A stretch of DNA of 64,000 bases from Allodiplogaster sudhausi (lineage: Eukaryota > Nematoda > Chromadorea > Rhabditida > Diplogasteridae): the NCBI GenBank assembly GCA_945643635.1, contig CALZFC010000249.1, positions 257,501 through 321,500 of the forward strand. The letters run 5' to 3'. Position numbers and translations under genes: made by a program. A model generated the notes under the pieces. It did no database searches. It was not told the DNA's origin and saw nothing but the letters and a program-made list of their open reading frames with translations. Numbering within the stretch: the stretch's first letter is position 1; every line of letters starts with the position of its first letter. This document shows, piece after piece, positions 49,633 through 61,237 of the stretch.

Positions 49633-52600
49633 CCTTTAAATCTTCCACTTTTCTCTCTATCCCTCTTTCTCTCCCTCTCTCTCTCACTCTCTCTGTATGC
49701 ATCTCAGACTCTGTATCTCTCTCTGTCCCTCTCTTTCTCTCTCAGTCTCTATTTCTCTGTCACTCTCTCCCTCTCTCGCTCTCTCGATAATCCCACAATG
49801 TCACAAGGGACGTGACTTTCATTGTCTTTGTTCCCATTATCAGGGATCGTTCATTATCTTGAAAACCTCAACTAAAGACCTCGTGAGAAGAGAACGTCTT
49901 CTGCACAGCTGAGAACGGCACCGATCGAACACAAGGAAAGAGAATTGGGAAGCGTATTGCAGAGTCGAACGAGGGAGAGAGAGAGAGAGAATGAGAAAGA
50001 GAAAGAGGTAGAGAGAAAGAGAGAGAGAGAGAGAATGAAAGAGAAAGAGAGAGAGAGAGACAAAGTAACAGAAAAACAGAGAAAACTAACCAGCCATGCA
50101 TAAGACGCATGTTTCTTTCTATTTCCTTGTCAATACGTTGATTCTGTTATTCTCCAACGAGCGAACATACAATAAGACCAGAGAGCCTCTAGCATGTTTT
50201 TCCATCTCCTTTTGTCCACTAGCTTTCGCCGTCTTCTTGGTTCTCTTGTTTCTCATACTCTCTCTCCCTGCTCTCTCCCTCTCTTCCTGTAACTCTCTCT
50301 TCCCAGGAATGTGCAGCCAAATGTGCAAGTTGGTGTGTTGCGATGCCGAGCGGGAGATAGATTGAGAGATAGAGATAGAGATAGTGAGAAGGAGGGAGAA
50401 AGAGAGAGAGAGAGAGGCAGAGAAAGAGAGAGAGAGAGAGAGAGACAGAGAGGAAATGCTACTCAGCTTAATGCTAACTCGATTCTTCTCTAGTCCAAAA
50501 GGGGGCTTCTTCTTCGTCCACACATGAGCTCTCTCTCTCACACGACTTTTGTCAAGGGACAGAAGAGGGAGGGAAGTGAATGTCAGATCGATTTATTGAA
50601 GTTCGACGGAATTAAATGACCAAGATGAATAGAATACGAGGCAGCCATCTCAATTAAATATTAAAGGCAATTCAGGAGTAATGTTTTTTTCAGAACAAAA
50701 ATAGTGCAATGTGACGAGGAAAAAAATTAGTTCGAGCTCGCACGGTATGAAGTGAATGAGGAAGCATTGCAGCATACATATATATGTACATACATGTAGG
50801 TGGTTTAACAGCGGCTTCATATTTCATATAAGAAATCTTGCAATGAAAGTTGGCGTTAACAGAGAAAGAATAATGGTGTAAGTGAAAGTTATACATGCAT
50901 ATTATTATCCGAAGCAGCTGTTCCTCTCCCACCCTCGCTCCTTACTGTCTATCCCTCTCTCTCTCCCAATCTCTCTATCTTTCTCATTCTCTTTTCTAAA
51001 TAAAATTTATAAAGACTAATATTTTACAGTATTCGCTCGAATAGAAAATAAATAGAAAGAGAGAACACAAGCAAAAAAGAACATTTCGCTGCAGGACACC
51101 AACGGCACAAACGAGCTTCATGGCCGGCCCCTATCATATCTCCTCGTTCACGCTCTTCAAGCTGAGTCTCTGCGCCACGGACTTTCTCATTCTGCTTTTG
51201 CACACCTTTGGCAAGGTGGTTGCCTCTTCTAATTCTCTCTATTTATTTATTTTTATGAATATAATAATTGCATATTTCCCGCTAGAAAAATCTCAGCATT
51301 ATAAACAAAATTCATCCAGCACTAGCAAAGAAATCAAGAACAACTGTGCAACCTTGCCAAGGTCGCCTATTATAGCGTTGCTATTTATTTCCATAATTCA
51401 TTAGGCTGATAAAATCGTGTAAACTACGCTTATTCTTAATTCGGAGGATCCGTGAAGAAAATGGCCAGAGACATCTCAAATTCTGTTATGTATTTTTTTA
51501 CTTTTTTTGTTCTATGCTCTGGTCGGGGTTCTTTCATAAGAATGTGCCCGAGAAGCCTGTGAATGGAAGCCAAAGGGGCAGCGACAGACATGTCGCCCCA
51601 TTCATGTTGTCAGCAAATACAGACACATGTGTTGAAGACTTAAAGATATCAACAAAGTTCGGGCCGTAATCTCGCATTTTGCTTACTTATCTTTAGAGCA
51701 ATTCTCAAATGCCACCAGACGTCAGAGTGCTCTGGATTTCTGGGATGGCTTGTTAAAATAGGCATTGCGATAATTTCATTTCATCAGCCTACCGCATAAA
51801 CTACAGTAATGACAAAGGAAATCATTGGGATAAACGTGGCAGTATCGAAAGCATTTTTTTTTGTAAACAATCGAATGCGGAGATCAGTACGAATATTTTT
51901 AATTTCCTCGATTTTGAGGTGAAAACTATTTATTGCTAACCATGGTATTATGAGATACCCGCTCCATAAATGGTGCTTGTGTTCTCTAAAAGCAGCTATC
52001 ACTTCTGTTAGGAAGTCAGTATTACACACGTTAATGCATAGAAAATTGATAATGTGACTGACACTGCAATTGTGTAGACAAGCAAAATTGCTCGTTAGAA
52101 CTATTCAATAATTTTAGTTAACCTGACACAAAAATTATCTATTATTTTGAAAATTTCATGCCATGTGCTTTTGCCGGCGATAATACGATTATTCGGGAGA
52201 CCGTAATTACAATTACATGCATAGAAATAATTGTTATCACCATTAACAAATTTTTATTTGGCAGTATATTAATTATTTATGATTTATTTTTTAAATATAA
52301 TAATTAAAGATAATCTGGCTCTGGACGTTCACGTGGCCCCTCGGCGACTCCGCCGCTTCTTGCAAGGCCTACAAGGCGCTCTCCATCTTTGCCTTCTACG
52401 CCAACTCGAATGTGGTCGCTGCGATCGGGCTCGACCGACTCAAGGTCGTCTACACCAGCCATATTCAGGGTAAGAAGAGACATCATTTAAAGGAATGTTT
52501 GAATTCGCGCCTTTTTGCATGAATCAAGAAGTTTGAATTCGCGCCTTTTTGCGTGAATAAAGAAGTTTGAATTCGCACCTTTTTGCCTGACTCAAGGGCT

Positions 52601-54594
52601 AGAGAGCATGTGATTTAGAGAGACGCGTCAACAGAAAAGAACTTCAAATATGTAGATTACGGTTGCAGTTCATGCATCTTTAATTCATTTCATATTTCTT
52701 CCTTTATTTTAGTTATTTTATTTCGTTTCGTCGCTAATATTGTTATAATGTTATTGTAAAAACCTAAAATATTGTACTTTCATTCCTAAAAGCTGGAAGC
52801 GTAAAGGAAGATCGCGGGCAATTCATACCTCTTTTTGAAGAGCTCAATCTGTTTAGCCGTTGGTTTGATTGCGTCTAAACCGCCTGTCCATTTGGCTGAT
52901 AAAATTTTGATGTCTTTTGATGCTAAATCAGCTTATCTGCTAATCCGCGACCAATGAACGGCTGGGCTTCTTTATCCTTCTCTTTTGTTAAAATATTAAA
53001 TCCTAGAGTTAGTTAACAATGAGATTTAGCAATCGCTGTCCCGCTAGCGCAAGGGATCAAGAGTTTCGTTTTGGAAATCATTTTCGGTGTCCTTTTCCGG
53101 TGCGACCTCGGTGCGCCGGGTGCGCCTGATGCTCGCGTGTGCTTGGCTGCTAGCGGCGACGTGCAGCGTGCCACAGCTGTTCGTCTTCGGTGTCTTCGAG
53201 GTGGAACGTGGATGGTTCCAGTGCACGGATGTATTCGCGGTGAGAGAGGGAAGAGAAGAGAGGGAGAGAAAGAGAGGAGAGAGAGGGAGAGAAAGAGAGG
53301 TGGGAGAGGGAGAGAAAGAGCGGAAAGAGAGAGATGAGAAACCGATAAGTTGCTATAAGGCTAAGGTCTTCCGCACTACAGAGATCAGCGGAGCTTTCGT
53401 TGTACAAGAAAAAATACACCGTTTTTTTTTAAACATGGACACTTTTATTCGCAACCGATAACCGGCGGATAAGCCGCTTTACACCTCCGCGCGGCAGCAA
53501 AGTCTGATTCTCCTCGACAACGAGTGCTAATCTCTCGACTTGATCTTATATCTATCGGAAAGAGAGACTTCCGAGAGACGGATTACTTCGGATCATATTG
53601 CCCTCCTCCGTATTGTTCATCGAGCTAGCCGTGTAGACGTTAGTGGGAGTAATGCGATTAGTTTTAGAGCATTCCTATGCGAAAGAATGGGTGATCATCC
53701 TCAAAATTAAAAAAAAAATATTAGACATAGAGATCTTACGTGGCCAGCTTCAGATTCGCTCGGTTTCTCTCAATTTTTCTTTCTCTCTCTTTTCGCTTCT
53801 CTCTCTCCCCATCTCTCTCCCCTCTTTCTCTCTCTAACTATTTCACTCTCACCCTATTTCTCTCTCGCAATGTTTCTCTCTCCCTCCCTCCGTCATTCCA
53901 TCCCTACCTCTCTCAATCCCTCTCTTTCTCTCTCTCTCTCTCTCTCTCTGCTTATTGGATTAGGCTTACGCTCGCTCCTGTGCGAAACACAAGCCTGTGG
54001 AGGTTGGTAAATTAAGTGGCTAAAAACGGGAGGGAGCAAGGTGTTCAAACCTTGTGCACTTTTCCCTCATTCTCTCTGACAATGTGTGCAAATGACTCGA
54101 GCAAGTGTCCAAGCTACAAACGTATATGGCAAAACAGGGAGAGAGAGAGAGAAGGAGAGAGAGAGAAGGAGATAGAGAAAGAGAGAAAGAAAAAGTGAGA
54201 AATTGATTGCCATTCGCAGAGATATAGAAAGATGCAGACGGTCGTGCAAGAACAAGAAGCGACTAAATTAAATGGCTGGTCCAACGAAGCCTAGACAGAC
54301 CGAGGCGAGACGATAAAAAAGATAGGGAACGAAAAGGGACAACAAGTGATGGATGAAATAAAAAGGAAGGAACACACATTTCTGAAGGCGCTCTCCGCAT
54401 ACGCTGGCGAGCAGAAAGAGAAGGAGAAAGAGAAAGAGAAGAAAAAGAGAATAATGGAAGACATCATGAATCTGACGAAGAATATATGTATTTTTGGCGA
54501 GGGGATCGAAACTATAAAGTATGTCGTTGTATCGGGCCGATTGTGAGATGTACTCACAATCAGAGATGTTATTTGCAGCCGAGAGAGAGAGAGA

Positions 54595-54625
<31 letters not shown>

Positions 54626-57600
54626 CATAGAAACGAAAGGAAAAAAACGCTGGAAACTTCTTTTCACATAAAAAAAATTATGCAGCTCATTAATTGATTA
54701 TGAATGGCTGAAAACAATTCTCTTTCAGATACTCGATCATCGCAACCAATCAACGGTGAGCACGAGGCGACTGGCGCTCATCTACGAGCTCTACCATCAG
54801 GTGCTTTCCTATTTTCCGGCCCGTTTTCTGGTCCGCTAAATCGGCCCAATCCACGGTCCACCTAATTTGCGGTCCCAATTTGCGGTCCCCAAGTTCATGG
54901 TCCCCTAATTTACGGTCCTTCTAATTTATGGTCCCCTTAATTCACGGCCATACCATGTTTCCGGCCGCCGTCTTCTGGCTGCCGTTCACGGTGCTCGTCG
55001 CTGCCTATCTCATGATTGTGCTCAAGCTGGTGCACTTTACTCTTCGGCCTGTCGCGTACCGCGCGGCCGCCGGCGTCTCGTCGCATGTCATGTCGCGATC
55101 GAGCTCGTCGTCGAATAGGTAGGGAGAGAGAGAGAGAGAGCGGTAAACATAAGAGAGAAGGAAAGAGAGAGAGAGAGAGATAAAGAGAGAAAGAGGAAGA
55201 GAGATAGAGAGGGTAAAGAGAATGAGCAAGAGACAAGACTAGCAAAAAGAGATGTAGAATTTAAAAAAAAAACAATAAAAAAACTATTGTCTGGCATGCG
55301 AGTCCTTATAATCAGTAATTTAATTGCTCATGGTCAGGAACTATTCATGTCCCAATCCTTCTTTTTTCCGGGAATGCCATGATTCCCGGTGGTTTTAAGA
55401 CAATTTTCGTGCAGTGATAGTAGTGTGCCTTCAGTTAACTCCGTTATTGAGCAAGGTATCTTATTAGCATACATACATTCATATATGTGCATATTTGTAC
55501 GCTGCTCTCGTAATCCAGACGATATCGCAATCTCTTTGGAACCCAGTGGACTCCGGAACGAAAGCGGGGCACACTTTCTTCAGCCTTTTTTCATATTTCC
55601 AGTTGTGAGAGCACGAAAAAGACACTTCCTTTTTCTTGCCCGCTTTCATCCTCAAGCAATATCTTTTTTTTCTGTAGAGAAAACGCATATAGCAGTTCTA
55701 ACGAAAAGAAGAAGATGATCTTGTCTGATAAAAGTTAAGCATGTCTAAACTATTCTATCGCTCACTCGTTCTCTTTCCATCTCTATCCCACTCTCTCGTT
55801 CTCTCTCACTCTTTCTCTCTCCTTCTCTCACTCTCTTCCATCTCTTGTATTTCCTCATCCACTGACGCCACTGGGGCGTCAGCATAAAGCCGACCATGCC
55901 TGACTGGCATGTCGTCAAACGACCGAAGATGATCTTCCGTGATCATCCTACAATACTCTCTCTCTCTCACTGTCGCTCTGTCTCTCGTTCTCCTTTCGCT
56001 GTCTACTTTTCTCACTCTCATGAGCTTCATTCGAATTACATTTTTTACTCTCACTCTATATCTCTCTCTCTCTCGCTCTCTCTCTCCATCTCTTTGTGTT
56101 TGCTTTTAGATGTTTATCCCCTGCAAACAAACACACAGACGGAGTGTGACCGCTGTTTTATACCCCCCCCCCAACACCTCAGCGACGTAAGAAAAAAAAG
56201 CTATTAATGCGGAACAAAGAAGTCTTCTTCTCTAAACCATCTACTCGAGATTATGACGCATTCGAAGGAAAAAAAACTATCCGAAAAAAAAATTCATTTC
56301 AATGGGAAACCAAAAGTCAGCTTGCAACTGAGATCTATTTTCGTGATTGGAAAAGAATATATTTAAGAAAAGCTCTATATCCTCTTGAGAACCAAGGGTT
56401 TCACGCACTTTTATCCTATTATCCTCACACACCTCCATTGTTGTTATCCTGCAGCTCTATTCCTTCCTGAAAGAGACTCTGGGAATCTATCTGGGAAGAA
56501 GCGCAAAGTGAAGGAGGCTTCCATTCAAGAGGAGAAGGAAGAGAGAGAGCCAGAGAAATAGAGAAAGAAAATAGAGAGAGAGAATAAAGAGAGAGAGGGA
56601 AAGAAATAGAGCGAGAGAAAAGAAGAAAGATATCAAGAAGAAGACTACAAAGTTGAGCGCCCGGAACGCAATTTGCCTTGCAAAACAATGTGATGTAAGC
56701 AGAATGTAATGGCGTTGGTGGTGGTAACATGAAGCGAATTATGGCCGAGAAAACCACATATCGAAATGACGAAAACATACTAGAGTTACGTACTTGGTTC
56801 TTCTTCCCTTATTATTCTCTTCTCTTCTTTCCCTTCTTGGTTAGGGAGACAAATCACAGTCGACAAATATAACTAATTCATAAGATACCCAGAGTAGAAT
56901 CTAAAAAAAGTTTCGGAGAATCAGCCTAGCCGTAAGTAAGCCACTCCAGCTGTGACACTATGTTAGTGATTTTACAATGAGTCTTCTTTAAATAAATAAA
57001 AATTATGTGACAGTGTCTTCATATTGAAACATGAGGCCAATGAAAATGTAAAGGCGCGGTAAGATTAACAATTCAAATTCAAATTTCCCTTTCTGCAGAC
57101 CTGCCGCGTATCAGCAGCTGCTAAATGATGCAAGCATCGCGCTCGACGTGCTCTCGGGTACGCACGGGGCGTCCGCGAGGCCGTCTTCGAGGCTGAGGTT
57201 CGTGATGGGACTGATTGTATGGGAAGGAGTTGTGGGACATTTGGGCATTTTTTAAGGCCTTTTACAGAACTTTTTTTCTTTCTTTCGTAGATTAGAATTT
57301 TTTCTTCTTTTAAATTCTAGTAAACTTGTGATGTTAAACATATTTTTGCAGCACGTCGGGTATGGTGACGCGCGAGAAGCCGTCGATATCGCCGTCGTGC
57401 CGCAGTGCACCGGGTGCGACGTGCTTAGCGGGCGGAAGCGGCTGTGGCCTCTCCGCCACGAGCCCCGTCCCTTCCGTGCAGCGTAAGAAGAGCGCCTTTG
57501 CGCACTTCTCCGAGGCGCCGCTCATTTGCTCGATATCGTCTTCGTCCTCGTCCAGGCGGCTGCAGAAGATGCCGCCACTGTGGAGAAGGCAACTACGGTA

Positions 57601-58185
57601 ATTTTGATACGTATTTGAAAATTTAAATATTCCCGTCATTTTCCCTCATTGTTGAATTTTACTAGAAATTTTTTAAGAATCCGTCGACGCAATGGCGACA
57701 GCAACTACTGTATGATTATTACATTTGAAAATGTGAAATTTTAATATTCTAGCTTTCCCGAAATCTCTGAATAATCAGTTATTGTTAGCCGATATCCGTT
57801 TCTATGAGATTCCCGCCATTTTTTTTTTACATTTACACATTTGAAGTTCCCGCGTCTTCCTGACGGCGCTGCTCGTTGTGCTCGCACACGTTGCCATGTG
57901 GCTGCCGTACAATGTCGTCTCCACTTTGCGCGTCGTCGATCCGGCCACTTTTCATGTATGTAGTAGCGTTTTTTATTTTTATTTTTTTAAAGTTAAATTT
58001 TTAGCTTCAAAAAAGATTTTTTTTTAGATATTTTAATTTTATATTTCCTTTATCCAGACGCTATTTGATATATGTACATAGCTTCCTTAAAGACAATCCC
58101 TGACAACTGGACAAATCTGCTCGAGGATCTCATCGTCGTCAATTCGCTGCTAAATCCGATTCTCTACTCGTATCCGTGCTCTTGA
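46906..58185 (+). CDS. GnRH/AKH/corazonin-type peptide GPCR, receptor 2 (ten exons, probably damaged)
   Basis: Ten exons join in phase to 459 residues: 46906-47045, 51095-51215, 52310-52469, 53064-53239, 54729-54800, 54955-55118, 57099-57197, 57352-57597, 57847-57955 and 58093-58185. It is a class A peptide receptor and paralogue of 20330-29242: FTWPLGDSAASC with Cys105, LDRL (128-131), FQCTDVF with Cys194, an NQS sequon in ECL2, VFWLPFTVLV (TM5), WLPYN (TM6), NPILY (450-454). The Ser-rich third cytoplasmic loop is about 140 residues, much longer than in receptor 1. Two defects show. No AG acceptor precedes the TM5 exon, and all frames upstream are stopped. After NPILYS the frame ends at YPCS, while the +1 frame reads IRALERKFLRFC, a typical helix 8. 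The acceptor at 53063 is also weak. It may be a recent pseudogene, or the sequence may contain errors. Confidence 0.75.
47046..51094. repeat. first intron of receptor 2, packed with GA/CT tracts
   Basis: GA tracts lie at 47048-47195, 48003-48115, 49395-49510, 49972-50065 and 50360-50455. CT tracts lie at 48708-48780, 48975-49118, 49548-49792 and 50255-50300. Islands between them (47200-48000, 48120-48700, 50560-51090) hold no supported exon; a plus-strand frame at 48136-48378 looks mildly protein-like but is unsupported. Confidence 0.7.
51216..52309. other. second intron of receptor 2, AT-rich
   Basis: No repeat tract and no conserved exon were recognised. A minus-strand frame at 51784-52029 ends in a hydrophobic stretch (FIPMISFVITVVYAVG) but has no splice context. 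Confidence 0.4.
52497..52596. repeat. 34-bp tandem repeat, three copies
   Basis: GTTTGAATTCGCGCCTTTTT starts at 52497, 52531 and 52565, each followed by GC.TGA.T.AAGAA with a few changes. It lies 28 bp after the exon 3 donor. A related TTGAATTCGCGCCCTTTT occurs in receptor 1 at 28332. Confidence 0.85.
53425..53645. other. GC-richer island in receptor 2 intron, unknown
   Basis: This stretch between a GA tract and AT-rich DNA contains CCGATAACCGGCGGATAAGC and CACCTCCGCGCGGCAGC and no open frame. Its composition differs from the surrounding intron. It could be the end of a retroelement, but no terminal repeat is visible. Confidence 0.3.
54520..54562. repeat. small RTE-type 3' end remnant
   Basis: GTCGTTGTATCGGGCCGATT followed by GTGAGATGTACTCACAATC closely matches the inverted end of the element at 32233, including a hairpin CGATTGTGAG/CTCACAATC. 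It is a second copy of the same family in a receptor 2 intron. Confidence 0.6.
54803..54952. repeat. degenerate minisatellite, unit about CTAATTTACGGTCCC
   Basis: Seven or more imperfect copies of GGTCC..CTAATTT.CGGTCC fill the whole intron between the exons at 54729-54800 and 54955-55118. The expansion leaves one AG (54892-54893), after which every frame stops before TM5. Confidence 0.8.
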
Positions 58186-60784
58186 GCGGAAGTTCCTGAG
58201 ATTCTGTAGGATTGGTGGGCTATACTATTTATTTGTGTATACTACGTGAAGAAATAATGTATTCATATTTTTTGCAATGGCTAAACCATTGCAAGCAAGT
58301 ACGAGATAACTGTTTGATCTCATTGAGTAGTACGTTGGTTCTTTTCTTTTTTCTTCTTCTCATATATTCATATAGGCATATCTTTGCGTGTTCTTGCGTA
58401 CAAATATCACATTTCTCAAGTTATCTATTTATGTATGTCATCGATCACTGTTCAATCAATAATTGTTGATCTGTCATCATTCTTACGAACACGAGGTTCA
58501 GAGGACGCAAGCAAATTTACCAAATGCTCGCGTGAAAGCGATCGGGTTTCCTAGCAAAAAAATAAACAAAAAGAATATATGTATTTTATGTCTCTCATAC
58601 TCCTTGTGTTCAGGGTTCTAATGTACATATTTTGAAACCACTTTTGATTTAGCAACTAGATTAAGATAATTTATCTTATTGATACTAATCTTCAGCACCG
58701 TTTTCACGATTATATATGTATCTACCTTTAAGTTTCGGAAATAAAGTCAAATTAGACGATCATTGCAATAGTGTATTTAGATATTTAGGTCTTTTTGTAT
58801 ATGATTATTTTACATATAGCGTCTATCTCGATGGCAACAAAGGCTGGATCTCAACATCAGCGGATGTCATATATAAAAATAGAGTTCATTAAATGCTCCG
58901 CAACTCGCTTGCATTGTGAATTGACAATGAAATTTGTCATGGACTTTTTTGCTGACAATTTCATGTGTGGGTTGTTGGTAGAACTGCATTGGTTTATTTA
59001 CGCCAAATTTTCTTTTCTTAAATTACAAATTGTCATATGTACCGTTAATATATCGTCCAACGAGATCAACATTTGCTTTTTTGTCTCCTTTTATTCCCCC
59101 GCGGTTATTCTTGGCTTAAATTCGTATCTCAAACTCACAATCAGCCATTTACATGAAAATTCAAAGCATGAATTTATCTGGACTGAAGCTTTCGTGAGAG
59201 AGCGAGTAAATTATGTAAGTGAATAATCGTAAAATTGTTAAATAAATGGAAGGTGTACACTTCAGTACCCACTGCTGGAGCTGGAAACGACGAAACAGTG
59301 GCAGAGCTAGCAGACAATAAATGATCTTGAGGGTAATACAAAGATAGAGAGAGACAGACATAGATAGAGAGAGAGACAGAGAGCAGGAATGGTGATTATC
59401 TCTCTGACTTATTGTTAGTACATTCCAAAAAGAATGAGAAATGGATGAAATCTTGCCAGATTGAAAAGAATTTTAAATGCCCACTTGCATATATGTATAT
59501 GAAACATAAACTCATATTGCTATCGTTGAGAAATCAGACGAGCGAATCTCAGTTTTCATATCAAGGAGACGTGTGCAGTAAAAGCACACGTCTCACACTT
59601 TTCATGACATTCTTCATGAACATATACAAAGTTGTTTTGTTTTTTTTCTGGTCACTATCATTTATGGGTTATAGGACGAACTGATTGTTATTGTTTTATT
59701 TTCACCTAGATTCTTTTTTTAAATTATCTTATTTATGACATCTTTAAAATATTTTCGCGAAATGTATTTTTTCAACATTCGTTTTTCCCGTTTTATTTTG
59801 CCTATTATTGGCTCAAATTCTTTTCTCAACCTCATCTATTTACGTTAAAAAATCAAAATATAAAACCCATTTTAACGTTGACATTTTTCGAAATTTATCT
59901 GGACTGAAGTGACAATAACGGAGCAGAAAAAGACAAAGAGAGAAAGACGTAAAAAGGATTTTTGATTATCTCTCGTGGCGAAATAAAAGTTGAAAAGAAT
60001 GAGAAATTAACGATTTTAAAGTTTGAAGAGAGAAATTAATATTAAGGAACTTTTATATTCTAAAAAGAAAGTAAGAGTAACATTGCAACAATGACCTATT
60101 TAGGCGTTTTCGTATCCTAGTTTTTTCGTAGGTGGAAATAGTTCTCAGACGATATCATATATAAGAGACGTGCGCATAATTAGCAGGAAATTAACGAGCT
60201 TGAGAATAAGCCATGGGAAAGAGAGAGCGAGAGATGGAGAATGGAGAGATGATTATCCCGCTTGATGTAATTCATTGTGAGGAGCATGAGAAATGGGCGA
60301 TGTTAAAGTCGAAAGATAGAAAGGGAAGAGTGTGAAGAAGAGAACCCAAACAATTGCTCTGTGGGCAAACGTAAAATTCCATTCAGTTTGATTGTCATTA
60401 AATCTTTCACCACAATTCTTATGGAACGTTTAATCCCATCGTACATCATGTAAATTCATACGTATGTCCATTACGTCATTAAAATCTTTTAATGGCAAAG
60501 ATAGAAAAAAAACTATCCACAATTAACATAAGTAACGTTCCTGATCAATTTTTGGACCAGATCCACATTATCTAGCGTAAATGTAGCAAATTTCACATTA
60601 CGTTATAAGTCATTTTCAAGCCGGCGCTTTTGTTTCGGTCAGCGTCAGAAGTTCATGTGCCCAGTGAACCCGATTAATGCTGGGGGGATTAACTGCGCGA
60701 GAAAAAAGGAGAAAAAGTTGTGGGAATGTTTTCCAATTGAAAACACCAAACGCACGTTGTTTTGTTTTTCAATCTACATACTTA
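58186..60784. other. intergenic AT-rich interval
   Basis: No splice-supported exon was found on either strand. The plus-strand 143-codon frame 58795-59226 is AT-biased and partly duplicated at 59760-59910, which argues for repeat DNA. Confidence 0.5.
59090..60310. repeat. degenerate tandem duplication, about 600-bp unit
   Basis: The string ATTTATCTGGACTGAAG occurs at about 59172 and 59890. GATTATCTCTC with a following GAATGAGAAAT occurs near 59395, 59965 and (as GATTATCCCGC, CATGAGAAATGG) 60250. A GAGACGTGTGCAGTAA / GAGACGTGCGCATAATT pair occurs near 59567 and 60166. Order and spacing indicate two to three old tandem copies. Confidence 0.5.
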
Positions 60785-61120
60785 CAGTACATCTCAACAG
60801 CGAGGGGTCAATGCTGCGTCGGCAATAGCGGACGCGGCAAAATGGGCCAAGTGGAATATCTCGCTACAGAAAGCGTTTTCAGGGAAATCACATATCAATT
60901 TGAGATCCTTCGTACCCCAAGCGGAGCAAATGTTTTGCTGCAATTGTTTTTCTGCGTTTTTCAAGAATTGTTTAACTTGATTAGTGAAGAAAAATTCAAT
61001 CTCATAATGATATTTGATTTGCCTGAAAACTATTTCTGCAGCGAGATATTCCGCTTGGCCCATTTGGCCGCGTCCGCTATAGCCGACGCAGCATTGACCC
61101 CTCGCCGTTGAGCGGTACTG
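60785..61120. mobile_element. Tc1/mariner-type MITE, TA-flanked
   Basis: Arms of about 110 bp (from CAGTACATCTCAACAGCGAG at 60785 and its inverted copy ending at 61120) are flanked by TA on both sides. CAGT-type ends and a TA duplication are the Tc1/mariner pattern. Open frames on both strands are only the arms read through. Confidence 0.8.
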
Positions 61121-61237
61121 TACATATGTACATACGTCAAGCTTGATTTGTTTTCTGTGTGTACCTGTCAACTTCTCTTCCTCGCTCTCTCTCTCTTTAT
61201 CTTTCTACCTCTCTCTCTCTCTCTGTCGCTCTCTCAC

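Noticed and set aside
51784..52029. 81-codon minus-strand frame with hydrophobic end
   Set aside because: Possible decayed membrane protein, but it lies in an AT-rich intron with no splice-linked partner.
58795..59226. 143-codon plus-strand frame
   Set aside because: AT-biased, overlaps a degenerate tandem duplication and has no recognisable domain.
60677..61171. Overlapping open frames on both strands
   Set aside because: They are the inverted arms of the TA-flanked MITE.
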